Source of the DNA: Flavobacteriaceae bacterium PS02334
GTDB taxonomy: Bacteria > Bacteroidota > Bacteroidia > Flavobacteriales > Flavobacteriaceae
Assembly (NCBI GenBank): GCA_029959295.1
Contig: JASCOH010000003.1
Span: 1 to 64,000 of the forward strand
Length of the DNA: 64,000 nt
Direction: 5' to 3'
Shown: in pieces, positions 38,632 through 47,138 of the stretch
Numbering within the stretch: the stretch's first letter is position 1
How the letters are laid out: every line of letters starts with the position of its first letter
Position numbers and translations under genes: made by a program
Notes under the pieces: model-generated
Seen by the model: the letters and a program-made list of their open reading frames with translations, nothing else
What the model was told of the DNA's origin: nothing
Database searches by the model: none

Positions 38632-38677
38632 TTGTCATGTTCTTTATTTTAACATGACAACTTTGTCATGTTTTTTT
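38630..38677 (+). promoter_or_regulatory. Attenuator-like segment with two exclusive hairpins
   Basis: Three related segments can pair in two ways. A (AGTTGTCATGTT, 38630-38641) pairs with B (AACATGACAACT, 38651-38662) over 12 bp. B also pairs with C (TTGTCATGTT, 38663-38672) over 9-10 bp, followed by a T7 run, giving a terminator. A:B excludes B:C, the logic of a transcription attenuator. It could equally be a plain double terminator of a small RNA. Confidence 0.6.
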
Positions 38678-38906
38678 ATGCAATTTTGTCAGAGTATCTA
38701 ATTTTGGTGATTTATAATTATGTTTAAATATTATATTTATAATTTTACTGTTTAACAATAATCAAATTACTGTTCCCACAGGTAAGCATTTTTCCCCCAG
38801 CTAACGCAAGCCTCCCGCTCTTATCCAAAATCTTACATAATCCCAAAACTCCCATAGCAATTTTTATATAAACCACTAACAAACAACAAAATACAAAAAC
38901 AAAAAA
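38678..38906. other. AT-rich intergenic stretch
   Basis: No ORF, RNA gene, hairpin or promoter was recognised between the attenuator-like segment and the tandem array. A short C-rich stretch (near 38790-38830) interrupts otherwise AT-rich sequence. Confidence 0.6.
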
Positions 38907-39158
38907 GCACGAAATCAATTTAAACGAATAAGAAACGCAACTGAAAGAGCGAGAAATGAATTAGAAAAAGCAAGAAATAAGCTTAAAAGAGTAAGAAATG
39001 AACTTGACGAAGCAAGAAATCAACTCAAAAGAGCAAAAAATGAATTTAGAAGAGCAAGAAACGAACTCGAACGAGAAAGAAATGGACTTTAAGGAGCAAG
39101 AAATCAACTTGAAAATTAAAGAAATCGATTCAGGGGTTAAAGAAATTAGCTCCGAGGA
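38907..39158 (+). repeat. Twelve-copy 21-bp tandem array encoding coiled-coil heptads
   Basis: Units start at 38907 and every 21 nt to 39138, with consensus GCAAGAAATSAACTTRAAAG and one further A. Frame 1 reads ARNELER-type heptads through nine copies without a stop until TAA at 39090, but it has no ATG. Another frame from the ATG at 38998 to TAA at 39165 (55 aa) reads EQEINLK-type heptads. In that second frame, upstream copies carry TAG and TAA stops that are one base from sense codons. This is either a decayed coiled-coil gene or a non-coding minisatellite. Confidence 0.85.
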
Positions 39159-39357
39159 GGTATAAAAAATCAAAAAAGTAAGTATTTAATAATGCCCTAA
39201 ATTTATAAATAGCAACTAAATATTTAAAATTTAGAATTATGATTCATAAAATTGATAAATAGGTATAAAAATATAATTGAGTAAATATTTATGTTAATAA
39301 ATTAATTTGTGTTATAATTTTATATATTTGAAATACAATTTTTAAATATATTAAAAT

Positions 39358-40266
39358 ATGAGATCAATTCAAGAAACAAAACTCGGCATGTACAATGTCG
39401 TCCTCACGAGTCTGGAAGCACGGCCAGATTTGGTAGCAGAAATTCCAGCGTTGGAAACAGCAATCACAAGATTGAAAACAAAGGTCGTTGCCATTGGCAT
39501 CACGGGCCAGCAAGAAGATTTAATAATTTCAGGTGTTGCCGTTGACAAGGCGATGGCCAGAAAAAAGCTGTCAATCATGGGTGCAGATATTGCAACGCTT
39601 GTCTTTACGTATGCAGTAGAAATCAACGACCAGCAGTTGATGAAAGAAGTGAACTATTCAGCTACAGCATTAAAGAAAACAAAAGACGATCAGTTGCCAC
39701 TGCGCCTAAAAAACATCTATGACAAGGCAAAGGAAAACCTCACAGCTTTAGAACCTTTCGGACTCAATATTCAATTATTAACCAGTTTCAACGAACTGCT
39801 TGACACTTACAAAGATAAAGTGCCAAACCCAAGAAGGGCGGCAAGCGCTAAGAAAAATATAAAAGCAAACTTGACACAGCTTTTCAAAGAAGCAGACGAA
39901 ATTTTAAAACTGCAGGTAGACAAAAGAATGGTAGCCTTAAAATATAGCTATCCCGATTTTGTAGCAGAATATAAATCAAACCGCATCTTGATAGACGCCG
40001 CCAAAACAACTACCCAGTTCAAAGGAACGGTAACCAGAAAATCAGATGGCGCAAGAGTAGCCAACGCAACGGTAAAACTAGACAACACGATTTACCAAAC
40101 GATCACCGATGAAAACGGAGCTTTCGTCATCAAAGAAATCCCTTATGGAAATTACACTGCAACAGCCACTTCCCACGGGCTTGAAACCATTGCAGCAACA
40201 CCGATTCAAATTAAGAGAGGGCAGATCAATAGAATAAAATTCACGCTTCTTTCAAAATCAGAATAG
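39358..40266 (+). CDS. Carboxypeptidase-like regulatory (CarboxypepD_reg) domain protein
   Basis: The 302-aa protein is mostly helical (1-210), then has an Ig-like CarboxypepD_reg domain (FKGTVTRKSDGARVANATVKL ... TDENGAFVIKEIPYGNYTATAT ... ). It has no signal peptide. Relatives are common in Flavobacterium and their function is not known. It is a single gene followed by a terminator. Confidence 0.82.
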   Translation: MRSIQETKLGMYNVVLTSLEARPDLVAEIPALETAITRLKTKVVAIGITGQQEDLIISGVAVDKAMARKKLSIMGADIATLVFTYAVEINDQQLMKEVNYSATALKKTKDDQLPLRLKNIYDKAKENLTALEPFGLNIQLLTSFNELLDTYKDKVPNPRRAASAKKNIKANLTQLFKEADEILKLQVDKRMVALKYSYPDFVAEYKSNRILIDAAKTTTQFKGTVTRKSDGARVANATVKLDNTIYQTITDENGAFVIKEIPYGNYTATATSHGLETIAATPIQIKRGQINRIKFTLLSKSE

Positions 40267-40291
40267 GTAAGTGTAAATAAGCAGTTATAGA

Positions 40292-40318
40292 AACCGAAAC
40301 CACCTTCGGTTCTTTTTT
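40292..40318 (+). terminator. Rho-independent terminator
   Basis: A 7-bp stem (AACCGAA / TTCGGTT) with a short loop and a CTTTTTT tail follows the CarboxypepD_reg gene by 25 nt. Confidence 0.75.
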
Positions 40319-40352
40319 AAAATTCCTTCCCTTTTAAAAATGGCGCTGTGAC

Positions 40353-40910
40353 TTAGTAATACAGCCTAAAATCAAGAAGCTTGCAAAGTGCATAATGCTT
40401 CTGGTGCAGTTCCTCCACAATTTCAATCACATCGTCTTCATCTTGGCACAAGCTAAAAAAAACCTGATCGAGACTGCCACTCGTTACTTTAGTGCTATAA
40501 TTTCCATAACCCGAAATGGCCCGCGCTCCGGTAATATCTAAAAAATATTGGGACTCTTCATCGCTTAAATCCAAAGGCTTAGAATTCGCAAAATGAATAA
40601 TCTTGCCCCGCATTTTTCCTTCAAACAGTTCCGCAATTTCTTCGAGGCTGTAATAATAGTTGTTCAGGCAGATATTATTCTCTTCACCTTTCATCACGAG
40701 GTAGATGATTTCATAATTTTTGAAATTATGGTCTTCATAAAGCAATACATTCAGGCTTTCATCAAGCCCTTCAATCGTATCGCAGGTTTTATAAATGCTG
40801 TCAATGCCATTAACGGCTAATTTTTCTAAGCTTTTGACAGTTTCTGTAGTAACGTCTATTTCTATATCTGGAACGGCTTCGAGGCAGAAAATAAATTTAT
40901 CGTAATCCAT
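40353..40910 (-). CDS. Hypothetical protein (possibly DUF6642-like)
   Basis: The 185-aa protein starts MDYDKFIFCLEAVPDIEIDV at 40910, preferred over an upstream start that lacks a family match. It has a caspase/CHAT-like look in the middle (GKIIHFANSKPLDLSDEESQ) and is acidic overall. I do not recognise a catalytic dyad. It is probably soluble, and its role is unknown. Confidence 0.65.
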   Translation of the reverse strand: MDYDKFIFCLEAVPDIEIDVTTETVKSLEKLAVNGIDSIYKTCDTIEGLDESLNVLLYEDHNFKNYEIIYLVMKGEENNICLNNYYYSLEEIAELFEGKMRGKIIHFANSKPLDLSDEESQYFLDITGARAISGYGNYSTKVTSGSLDQVFFSLCQDEDDVIEIVEELHQKHYALCKLLDFRLYY

Positions 40911-40996
40911 GAAAGTAAGTTTTGTTGCTTTTTTCTTTAACGGCAAATATTTTATTGCCCAAAAAAGAAGCATCTTAAAAAATCATGCTCATAGGC

Positions 40997-41027
40997 AAAA
41001 AGCCCAAATAAATCATTTGGGCTTTTT
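40997..41027 (-). terminator. Rho-independent terminator
   Basis: A 12-bp perfect stem (AAAAAGCCCAAA / TTTGGGCTTTTT) with a 7-nt loop is placed just after the thioredoxin-like gene on the minus strand. Confidence 0.9.
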
Positions 41028-41032
41028 AATTT

Positions 41033-41551
41033 TTATTTTTTCTTCAAGACAAAAACGTCTTCAATTTTCTGTCTTTGCTTTTCAGTCAAAGAAGAAGTCT
41101 TTTTTAATTTGTCTGTAAACGCTGCAACTTCTTCTTTTGTAGATGGGCATCCTAGATTTTGTCCTTTGGCATCAAATGAATCGGCAAGCAATTTACCGTC
41201 AGCATCATAAATCTGCCAAAACGGAATCCCGCTTTGATCTGCCTTGTATTTCTTCAAAATTTCATCAGCCCCCGGATTCTCTAAGCTTTTGTCTTTTCTT
41301 TCTTGAACGGTTAAAAACGTGGTAACATAGTTTTTATCAAAGAAAGGCTTGATTGCTTCATTCTGCATGTTGGCTTCCATCTTTTTACACCAACTGCACC
41401 ACGAAGCATGATACATTACAAAAACATTTTTCTTTTCTTTCTTGGCTTGTGCCATGGCTTTGTCTAAAACAACTGAAGCTTTTTCTTGAGCAATAGAAGA
41501 GGATATCGTGCCTAGAAAAATTAGGCAGACCATTAACATTTTTAATTTCAT
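41033..41551 (-). CDS. Periplasmic thioredoxin-family protein
   Basis: The 172-aa protein has a signal peptide (MKLKMLMVCLIFLGTISSSIAQ) and the active site ASWCSWCKKM (WCxxC near residue 52). The fold resembles DsbE/Thio_7 thiol-disulfide proteins. It probably acts on envelope thiols. It is a single gene with its own terminator. Confidence 0.9.
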   Translation of the reverse strand: MKLKMLMVCLIFLGTISSSIAQEKASVVLDKAMAQAKKEKKNVFVMYHASWCSWCKKMEANMQNEAIKPFFDKNYVTTFLTVQERKDKSLENPGADEILKKYKADQSGIPFWQIYDADGKLLADSFDAKGQNLGCPSTKEEVAAFTDKLKKTSSLTEKQRQKIEDVFVLKKK

Positions 41552-41641
41552 AAGTTATGATTTGAGATGTTGAAATTAAGAAATTCTATCGTAAGAAATA
41601 AAATAAACACAGAATTATTTAAGCGCAACAATTAAAATTTT

Positions 41642-42013
41642 CTAGACAAGAACGGTTGTTGTCGCAATCAAAACCCATTTATTGCTATGAAATTTCCAAA
41701 CTCTTGTCAATCTGTAAGTTGCATCAAAATAAAACCCTCGGTAGTAGCCTGTTCTTTTTTCCAAAGTATTTACAACAGAAACACTGCAGAAGATATCGAT
41801 GCTCCTTTCAAACACTTCTATAGTTTGAAACTTTAAGAGATCGCCATTATTAATCTGAAGATTTTTGATTCCCTTAAAAACTTCGCCATTTTCATTTGTG
41901 TAAATAATATCATCATGCAGACAGCTGTAAATTACGGCTTTATCAGATTCAATCAAGGAACTGATCAATCTGTTTTCTAAAGCTTCAATTACATCATGGT
42001 GAGTTTTTGGCAT
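41642..42013 (-). CDS. NTF2/SnoaL-like domain protein
   Basis: The 123-aa protein is of the DUF4440/SnoaL type: IEALENRLISSLIESDKAVI...ITYTNENGEVFKGIKNL-like segments and a C-terminal TYRLTRVWKFHSNKWVLIATTTV. It is a small pocket fold often used as an enzyme or binding module. No catalytic residues are diagnostic. Confidence 0.8.
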   Translation of the reverse strand: MPKTHHDVIEALENRLISSLIESDKAVIYSCLHDDIIYTNENGEVFKGIKNLQINNGDLLKFQTIEVFERSIDIFCSVSVVNTLEKRTGYYRGFYFDATYRLTRVWKFHSNKWVLIATTTVLV

Positions 42014-42117
42014 GGGTAACGTAAATTAATATATTAATTTACGTAAAAAGTGGTTAAGTGGTTTTAAAATCAGTTCTATAATTAAGTTTTTTTTTCTTGC
42101 ACGCATGCAACAATAAA

Positions 42118-42143
42118 AAAATCCCCTAAAATAAGGGGATTTT
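42118..42143 (-). terminator. Rho-independent terminator
   Basis: A 10-bp stem (AAAATCCCCT / AGGGGATTTT) with a 6-nt loop, followed by a T-run on the minus strand, lies just beyond the 38-aa small gene. Confidence 0.9.
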
Positions 42144-42147
42144 ATGT

Positions 42148-42264
42148 CTATAGGTAGCCTAGAAGCCAATAAATAATAAAGAATAAGATAATCGTGCCAA
42201 GGCAACCGCCTCCAAGTTTTTTGGCGCCCCATCCGGCCAAGATTGTTTTGAAAAATCCGTTCAT
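42148..42264 (-). CDS. Small membrane protein, 38 aa
   Basis: ATG at 42264 to TAG at 42148 encodes MNGFFKTILAGWGAKKLGGG followed by one TM helix ending in WLLGYL. The Gly-rich hinge, the single TM, and the terminator that begins 5 nt after the stop support a real gene. It is too short for normal ORF calling. The role is unknown. Confidence 0.7.
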   Translation of the reverse strand: MNGFFKTILAGWGAKKLGGGCLGTIILFFIIYWLLGYL

Positions 42265-42343
42265 AGCATTAGTTTTTTAAGGTTGTAATTAAAGTTAGCA
42301 AATTCTATGAAAGTTCTTTTTATATTTAAGATAGTTTTATCAT

Positions 42344-43093
42344 TCAATACTTGCCGCTCAGCAAAGCCCCGCCAATAGGTACTTTTGTTTCCAAGCCTAA
42401 TTTTTTCATCATTTCAAAAGTAGTGCAGATCGCAGCAGTCGTCACCGGAATCCCGATTTCTTTTTCAATCAAATCTACCGCTTCCAGAGAAGGCATTTGG
42501 ACACATGCAGAAGCTACCAAAACGTCAACGCCTTCCAAATTCAAGCGCTTATAGATTTCCAAAAGATTCATCGGATTTTGAGCGGCAACTTCCAAATTGT
42601 CTGAAATCTCCAAAGCCACAAAATCTACAACTTCAAAACCTTGATGTTCAATATAATCAACGACCAACTGAGTCAAAGGTTTCATATAAGGCGTAATCAC
42701 AGCTACTTTTTTAGCACCTAAAACTTTAAGGCCGTTGATCAAAGCGCCAGCACTCGTGACAATAGGAGTAGGGAAGTCATTTTTAACGGTTTCTTCATGA
42801 AGATTTGTTTCAGAAACGCAGTGATACCCGCGACCCATGCTCATGATAGCAACCAGGCAGGCATAACCCATCACGTCGACTCTGGCATCAGAAAGTTCCT
42901 GGGCACATTTCAAGCTCATGGCATCCATCGCTTCTAATTCTTCTTTAGTTACTTTTTTCATCCGCATTCTGCTCGAATGAAAAGTAAATCTTTCAGGAAA
43001 AATTGTTTCTCTCGAACGAAATAACGCCGGAATTTCCGTTTCCATAGTTACATTTGAAGAAGGAACGATTTGGCCTATTTTATATGTTTTCAT
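42344..43093 (-). CDS. Maleate cis-trans isomerase (Asp/Glu racemase superfamily)
   Basis: The 249-aa protein carries the maleate isomerase signature PSSNVTMETE near residue 11 and the two catalytic cysteines, C79 in MGYACLVAIMSMGRG and C197 in ASACVQMP. It converts maleate to fumarate. It is the last gene of the aromatic operon, where it would consume maleate freed from the ring-cleavage product. Confidence 0.85.
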   Translation of the reverse strand: MKTYKIGQIVPSSNVTMETEIPALFRSRETIFPERFTFHSSRMRMKKVTKEELEAMDAMSLKCAQELSDARVDVMGYACLVAIMSMGRGYHCVSETNLHEETVKNDFPTPIVTSAGALINGLKVLGAKKVAVITPYMKPLTQLVVDYIEHQGFEVVDFVALEISDNLEVAAQNPMNLLEIYKRLNLEGVDVLVASACVQMPSLEAVDLIEKEIGIPVTTAAICTTFEMMKKLGLETKVPIGGALLSGKY

Positions 43094-43160
43094 TTTATGG
43101 GTTTAAGGTTTTGGGTCAAGGGTTCAAGCTTTTGCTTCTTGGTATTCTTTTTTGGCTGGA

Positions 43161-44069
43161 TTAAAACTCTTTTACAGTATTTATAATTGTTCCAATTCCT
43201 TCCACAGTTGCTTCCACAACATCGCCGTCCCACATCCATTCTTGAGGCGTTCTTCCTGCGCCGACACCAGCTGGAGTTCCGGTTGCAATGATATCTCCAG
43301 GTTCTAAAGTAAAAACCGTACTCAAATCTTCAACCAAATCATTTATGTTGAAAAGAAGAAATTTTGTATTCGAATTTTGCTTTTCAACACCGTTCAATTT
43401 CAATGACAAATTCAAATTATGCGGATTCTCGATTTCGTCTTTAGTTACGATATAAGGTCCCATCGGCGCAAACGTATCTTGTCCTTTTGAAACAATCCAT
43501 TGTCCTTCACGACGGCAATCGCGGGCAGAAATATCATTGATTACAGTATATCCAAAGACATAATCAAGAGCATTTTCTTTAGCGACATATTTTCCTTTCT
43601 TGCCTATAACGACTGCCAATTCAACTTCCCAGTCCAATTGCTGCGTCAATTTTTTGTTTAGCAAAATGTTTTCATTGGTTCCAATGACAGCTGTTGGAGG
43701 TTTTGAAAATATAATCGGTTTTTGAGGAAGTTTTCCTGTCGTGTCTAGGTTTCTGGCGCTTTCGGCAACGTGTTCTGTATAGTTTAAGCCAATTCCTATG
43801 ATGTTTTTTCTAGGCTTAGGAATCGGAGCTAAGATCACAGCTTCATCCAATGAATAGGAAATTTCATCAAGAGATTCTTGGTCTGAATCTGCTAGAAGAT
43901 CATTGATTTCAGGAATGACTTCAATTCCCATATCGATCAATTCAAGCATTGTAGACGGAAGAGGAAAGTTTACTGCTTCTCCAAAATCTTCCATATCGAC
44001 GATTTGATTATTATGTAAAAAGCCTAGTCTTGGTTCTGATTCTTGTGTTTTGTATGTAAGTAGTTTCAT
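43161..44069 (-). CDS. Fumarylacetoacetate hydrolase family protein
   Basis: The 302-aa protein has the FAH core: GIGLNYTEHVAESA, KPPTAVIGTNENI, DWEVELAVVIGK, GYTVINDISARDCR, GPYIVTKDEI and TGTPAGVGAGR. Members hydrolyse C-C bonds of acylpyruvates. In this operon it is expected to cleave maleylpyruvate or maleamylpyruvate to pyruvate plus maleate or maleamate. Proof needs the native substrate. Confidence 0.9.
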   Translation of the reverse strand: MKLLTYKTQESEPRLGFLHNNQIVDMEDFGEAVNFPLPSTMLELIDMGIEVIPEINDLLADSDQESLDEISYSLDEAVILAPIPKPRKNIIGIGLNYTEHVAESARNLDTTGKLPQKPIIFSKPPTAVIGTNENILLNKKLTQQLDWEVELAVVIGKKGKYVAKENALDYVFGYTVINDISARDCRREGQWIVSKGQDTFAPMGPYIVTKDEIENPHNLNLSLKLNGVEKQNSNTKFLLFNINDLVEDLSTVFTLEPGDIIATGTPAGVGAGRTPQEWMWDGDVVEATVEGIGTIINTVKEF

Positions 44070-44170
44070 TATTTCGTTTAAGTATATTAGGTTTGTATTG
44101 TATTTTTTGGACTGCGGATGAAACGTATGCTTTGCAGTCCCAGATTTTTTACGGATTTTTCTTTTTGACT

Positions 44171-45295
44171 TTAAGACTTTTCACTTTTGACTATCTGAAA
44201 ACCGCCATTTTCCTCGTAAGCTCTTTCTTGATATAGTCCTAAAGATTCAATCACAGGCAGATCATTAAACGAAAACAAGCACGCATCTTCAGTTTCGCTT
44301 AGATTTACGTGTTCATGGACAGCCCACGACGGAATGCAAAAAATATCTCTTTCTTTCCAGTCGAAGCGTTTTCCGTTGATGACAGAATAGCCTTTTCCTT
44401 TGGCACATTGGTAGACAAAAGAACCTGTGTGCTGGTGCGCTTTTGTATGCTGTCCTGCTCGCAACAGTTGCATAGAAGCACCCATTGTCTGCATTACGTG
44501 GCCGCCAGTTTTCGGATTAGAATAGTGCATTAAAATTCCGTCATAAGGCGAACCTTCGTTGATTTTTTCCATTTCTAATAAGGCAGGATAAACGTTTTTC
44601 CAAGAATATTTAAAAAGCGGAGAATAAGGCTTTTCCCAAATTCCATCTGCTGGCAATAATCCTGAATTTCCGTAAGTTATAGGCGAAAAATTAACTGGAT
44701 GCTTTAAGTCTTGCTTGCCATCATAAACAGCATAATCATTAGCTTCCAGTGCATTAATCAAAGGAATATCTAAACCGTCTTGCCAAATACATGTCTTGCC
44801 ATCAGTTGCAACGCCGTGTTCGTGCCAAGTGCTGTTTGGTGTAATCACAAAGTCATTGACTTCAAAGGTAATTTTATGTCCGTCAACCACAGTATAACCG
44901 CCAGAACCTTCCATGATAAATCGCAATGCCGAAGCTTTGTGACGGTGGGCTGAAGTGCTTTCTCCTGGTCGTGTCACTTGGATTCCCGTATAAAGCCAGC
45001 CAACTGCAGCGCTGACGTCTTTTCGGTTATCATTTACTAAATAAACCACGCGTCGTCCTGCTTGTTCAGGCGTTACCAATTCTGATGATTTCAAAACCAA
45101 TTCTCGCAGATTATCATATTTCCAAAGCATTGGAACCGATGAAGTTCGCGGTTCCCAAGGTTCGATATCATTGGCAACAGTCCACAGAGCACCTGCTCCA
45201 AGCGCTTCCAATTCTTTATAATAAGCTTCCAATTCTGGAGTCGTTTGAACTCTTGCTCTGCCGATTTGGTCGTCTGAATGGTTTCCGTTCATCAT
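44171..45295 (-). CDS. Bicupin ring-cleaving dioxygenase (gentisate/5-hydroxyanthranilate type)
   Basis: The 374-aa protein has two cupins. The first (about 110-165) has SAHRHKASALRFIMEGSGGY and NSTWHEHG; the second (about 275-335) has GQHTKAHQHTGSFVYQCAKG and WAVHEHVN. The length and iron-binding His match gentisate 1,2-dioxygenase and its 5-aminosalicylate and 5-hydroxyanthranilate relatives. It opens the ring between the carboxyl-bearing and adjacent carbon. ATG at 45295 or 45292 starts it (MMNGNHS). Confidence 0.88.
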   Translation of the reverse strand: MMNGNHSDDQIGRARVQTTPELEAYYKELEALGAGALWTVANDIEPWEPRTSSVPMLWKYDNLRELVLKSSELVTPEQAGRRVVYLVNDNRKDVSAAVGWLYTGIQVTRPGESTSAHRHKASALRFIMEGSGGYTVVDGHKITFEVNDFVITPNSTWHEHGVATDGKTCIWQDGLDIPLINALEANDYAVYDGKQDLKHPVNFSPITYGNSGLLPADGIWEKPYSPLFKYSWKNVYPALLEMEKINEGSPYDGILMHYSNPKTGGHVMQTMGASMQLLRAGQHTKAHQHTGSFVYQCAKGKGYSVINGKRFDWKERDIFCIPSWAVHEHVNLSETEDACLFSFNDLPVIESLGLYQERAYEENGGFQIVKSEKS

Positions 45296-45304
45296 TACTA
45301 TATT

Positions 45305-45691
45305 TTAATTAATAACTAAGTAGTTGCTGGAGTCTGTGTTTTTCAATATCTGATAATTTTCTTTTTTTCCAATTATCAAAGTATCGCTTTTAAAAAAGCT
45401 TGGTTTATAATTATTGTAAAATTTGAAAGAAATAACAGTGTCATTTTGATTGTAAGTTCCTGAATAATAACCTGAATTTACTATTCCTATCACTTTTGAA
45501 TAATACCTAAAAGTTTTATTTTTCCTTAATATTAATATGTCATCGCCCATTTTCCAATTTAATGTAGCTTTCATTTCTGTTTTGGAAAATCTGTTAAGCA
45601 TATCGTGACGTCTCGAAATTCGATCGTTCTTTTGCATTGTCCCACAAGAAGCAAGTAATGAAATAATAATGAGGAAGAATAAATTTTTCAT
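45305..45691 (-). CDS. Small lipoprotein inside the aromatic operon
   Basis: The 128-aa lipoprotein has signal MKNLFFLIIISLLASCGTMQ and lipobox ASCG. The ATG at 45691 is used because the upstream frame has no signal. It has no recognised domain. It starts 1 nt after the nitrilase-like stop and ends 9 nt before the dioxygenase start, so it lies within the operon, although its function is unknown. Confidence 0.75.
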   Translation of the reverse strand: MKNLFFLIIISLLASCGTMQKNDRISRRHDMLNRFSKTEMKATLNWKMGDDILILRKNKTFRYYSKVIGIVNSGYYSGTYNQNDTVISFKFYNNYKPSFFKSDTLIIGKKENYQILKNTDSSNYLVIN

Positions 45692-45692
45692 G

Positions 45693-46673
45693 TCAGCGCT
45701 TATTAAATTCTTCGTGATTATCAATAAAAGTAATTTTCCTTGTCGGAGCCACATTTACTCTCAAGTCAAAGATATCGAAGCGATTGTAATGTCCTAAAAT
45801 ATCGTGCATTTGTTTGGGCTGGATACATTTGGCCAAATCAATTTCAGCATAGACAATTCCTTCTTCATCAATCAAAGGTTCGCCAACTACAGCGCCATTT
45901 GGACCAATAACTCCAGAAAAAGCAGAATTTTTTCGAGTCAGCAATTCTTCTACATTGGGAACATCTTCTTTTAAAGCATTCATAATTTCCTTGGAAATTG
46001 TCGAACACGAAACTACTGTAAATAATTTTCCTTCAAATGAATGCGCGGCAGCACGAATTTTAATCGCTTCGGCCATATCGTAATCGGGTGGCGCAACAGG
46101 AAGCGATATATAATTGGCAATATGAATCAATTCGCCTTGTGAAAGCAATGTAAATCGCGCCAAAGTATTGGTGTTTTCACCACAAGCTAAAGTTCCAATC
46201 GGACCAATTTCTGTGTCATAAACTTTCAAAGAAGAACCGTCACCGCTTGTCCAAGTCAATTTTTCCGCCCAAGTCGGGACTAATTTTCTGTGTTTTCCAA
46301 TAACTTTTCCTTCGTTGTTTATAATCAGATTTGTATTGTAAATTTCTCCGTAGCTTTTTCCTCTTTCATTGATTCCGATAACAATATGAGCATTGAATTC
46401 TTTCGCGGCATCGCAGATTTTCTGAACTTCTGGACCATCTGCCAAAATCGAGCATTTATATAAAATTTCATACCATTTGCTTCCTTGAACCGGCGTCATA
46501 ATCCAATTCCAATAAGGGTATCCAGCAATAAAAACTTCAGGAAAAGCCACAAGGCTTGCTCCGTTTTGAGTTGCTTCTTTGATAAATGAGATTGCTTTGT
46601 CTACCGTCGCATCAACGTTTAAAAAAACGGGAGACGTTTGGACAGCAGCCGCTTTAAATTTTGGAAAATTCAT
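45693..46673 (-). CDS. Nitrilase-superfamily C-N hydrolase (nitrilase or amidase)
   Basis: The 326-aa protein has the Glu-Lys-Cys triad in FPEVFIAGYPYW, HRKLVPTWAEKL and LACGENTNTLARF. It belongs to branch 1, usually annotated nitrilase. In this operon an amidase acting on maleamate is a better functional fit: the operon would produce an amide if the substrate is anthranilate. No signal peptide is present. Confidence 0.87.
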   Translation of the reverse strand: MNFPKFKAAAVQTSPVFLNVDATVDKAISFIKEATQNGASLVAFPEVFIAGYPYWNWIMTPVQGSKWYEILYKCSILADGPEVQKICDAAKEFNAHIVIGINERGKSYGEIYNTNLIINNEGKVIGKHRKLVPTWAEKLTWTSGDGSSLKVYDTEIGPIGTLACGENTNTLARFTLLSQGELIHIANYISLPVAPPDYDMAEAIKIRAAAHSFEGKLFTVVSCSTISKEIMNALKEDVPNVEELLTRKNSAFSGVIGPNGAVVGEPLIDEEGIVYAEIDLAKCIQPKQMHDILGHYNRFDIFDLRVNVAPTRKITFIDNHEEFNKR

Positions 46674-46694
46674 TTAATTGCAAATTATTAATTA

Positions 46695-47123
46695 CTATTC
46701 TTGAAATAGGTATTTTGAAATTTTTTCCTTCATTTGTTCTGAAAAAGGTTCCGCTTTGATATCATTTCTTTCTTCGTTGAAAGCCACGTTTACCAAAGTT
46801 ACTTCACCTTCCAGACAGGTTTTGTCATTTTCATCCGCAAAACGAAAACCGCAGTTTACAGAAGCGCCTCCGAGATTTTTAACCCACAATGATTTAGTCA
46901 AAATTTCTCCCAAACGTGCTGCTTTTTTAAACTGTACTTTTAAATCGACAGTAGGGATTCCATTTGTTTCATGGATTGTTGAAAATGGTCTTTCTAAAGC
47001 TTCTTCGAACCAATCTTCTACCAAATCATTTAGCATTTCCAAAAATCTCGGATAGAAGACAATTCCAGCGTAATCGACATGTTTGAAGCGTATTTTTTCT
47101 TCTTTTGTAAAATAATTGCTCAT
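46695..47123 (-). CDS. 4-Hydroxybenzoyl-CoA thioesterase family protein
   Basis: The 142-aa hotdog thioesterase has the active-site motif FKHVDYAGIVFYPRFLEMLND near residue 14, followed by KSLWVKNLGGASVNCGFRF. In the operon it would release the hydroxylated aromatic acid (gentisate or 5-hydroxyanthranilate) from its CoA ester before ring cleavage. Confidence 0.88.
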   Translation of the reverse strand: MSNYFTKEEKIRFKHVDYAGIVFYPRFLEMLNDLVEDWFEEALERPFSTIHETNGIPTVDLKVQFKKAARLGEILTKSLWVKNLGGASVNCGFRFADENDKTCLEGEVTLVNVAFNEERNDIKAEPFSEQMKEKISKYLFQE

Positions 47124-47138
47124 TCTTTTTTATTTTTT

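Noticed and set aside
38451-38680. 6S RNA, tmRNA or RNase P RNA
   Set aside because: No tag ORF ending in ALAA, no long single hairpin with a central bubble and no RNase P core were seen; only small hairpins are supported.
38907-39158. CRISPR array
   Set aside because: The 21-nt units are adjacent with no spacers, and no cas genes are nearby.
38961-39173. 70-aa minus-strand ORF with FELISCS-like heptads
   Set aside because: It is the antisense reading of the 21-bp array, all hydrophobic, with no start context or partner.
42026-42232. 68-aa minus ORF
   Set aside because: It is out of frame with the 38-aa gene, crosses a terminator and has no family look.
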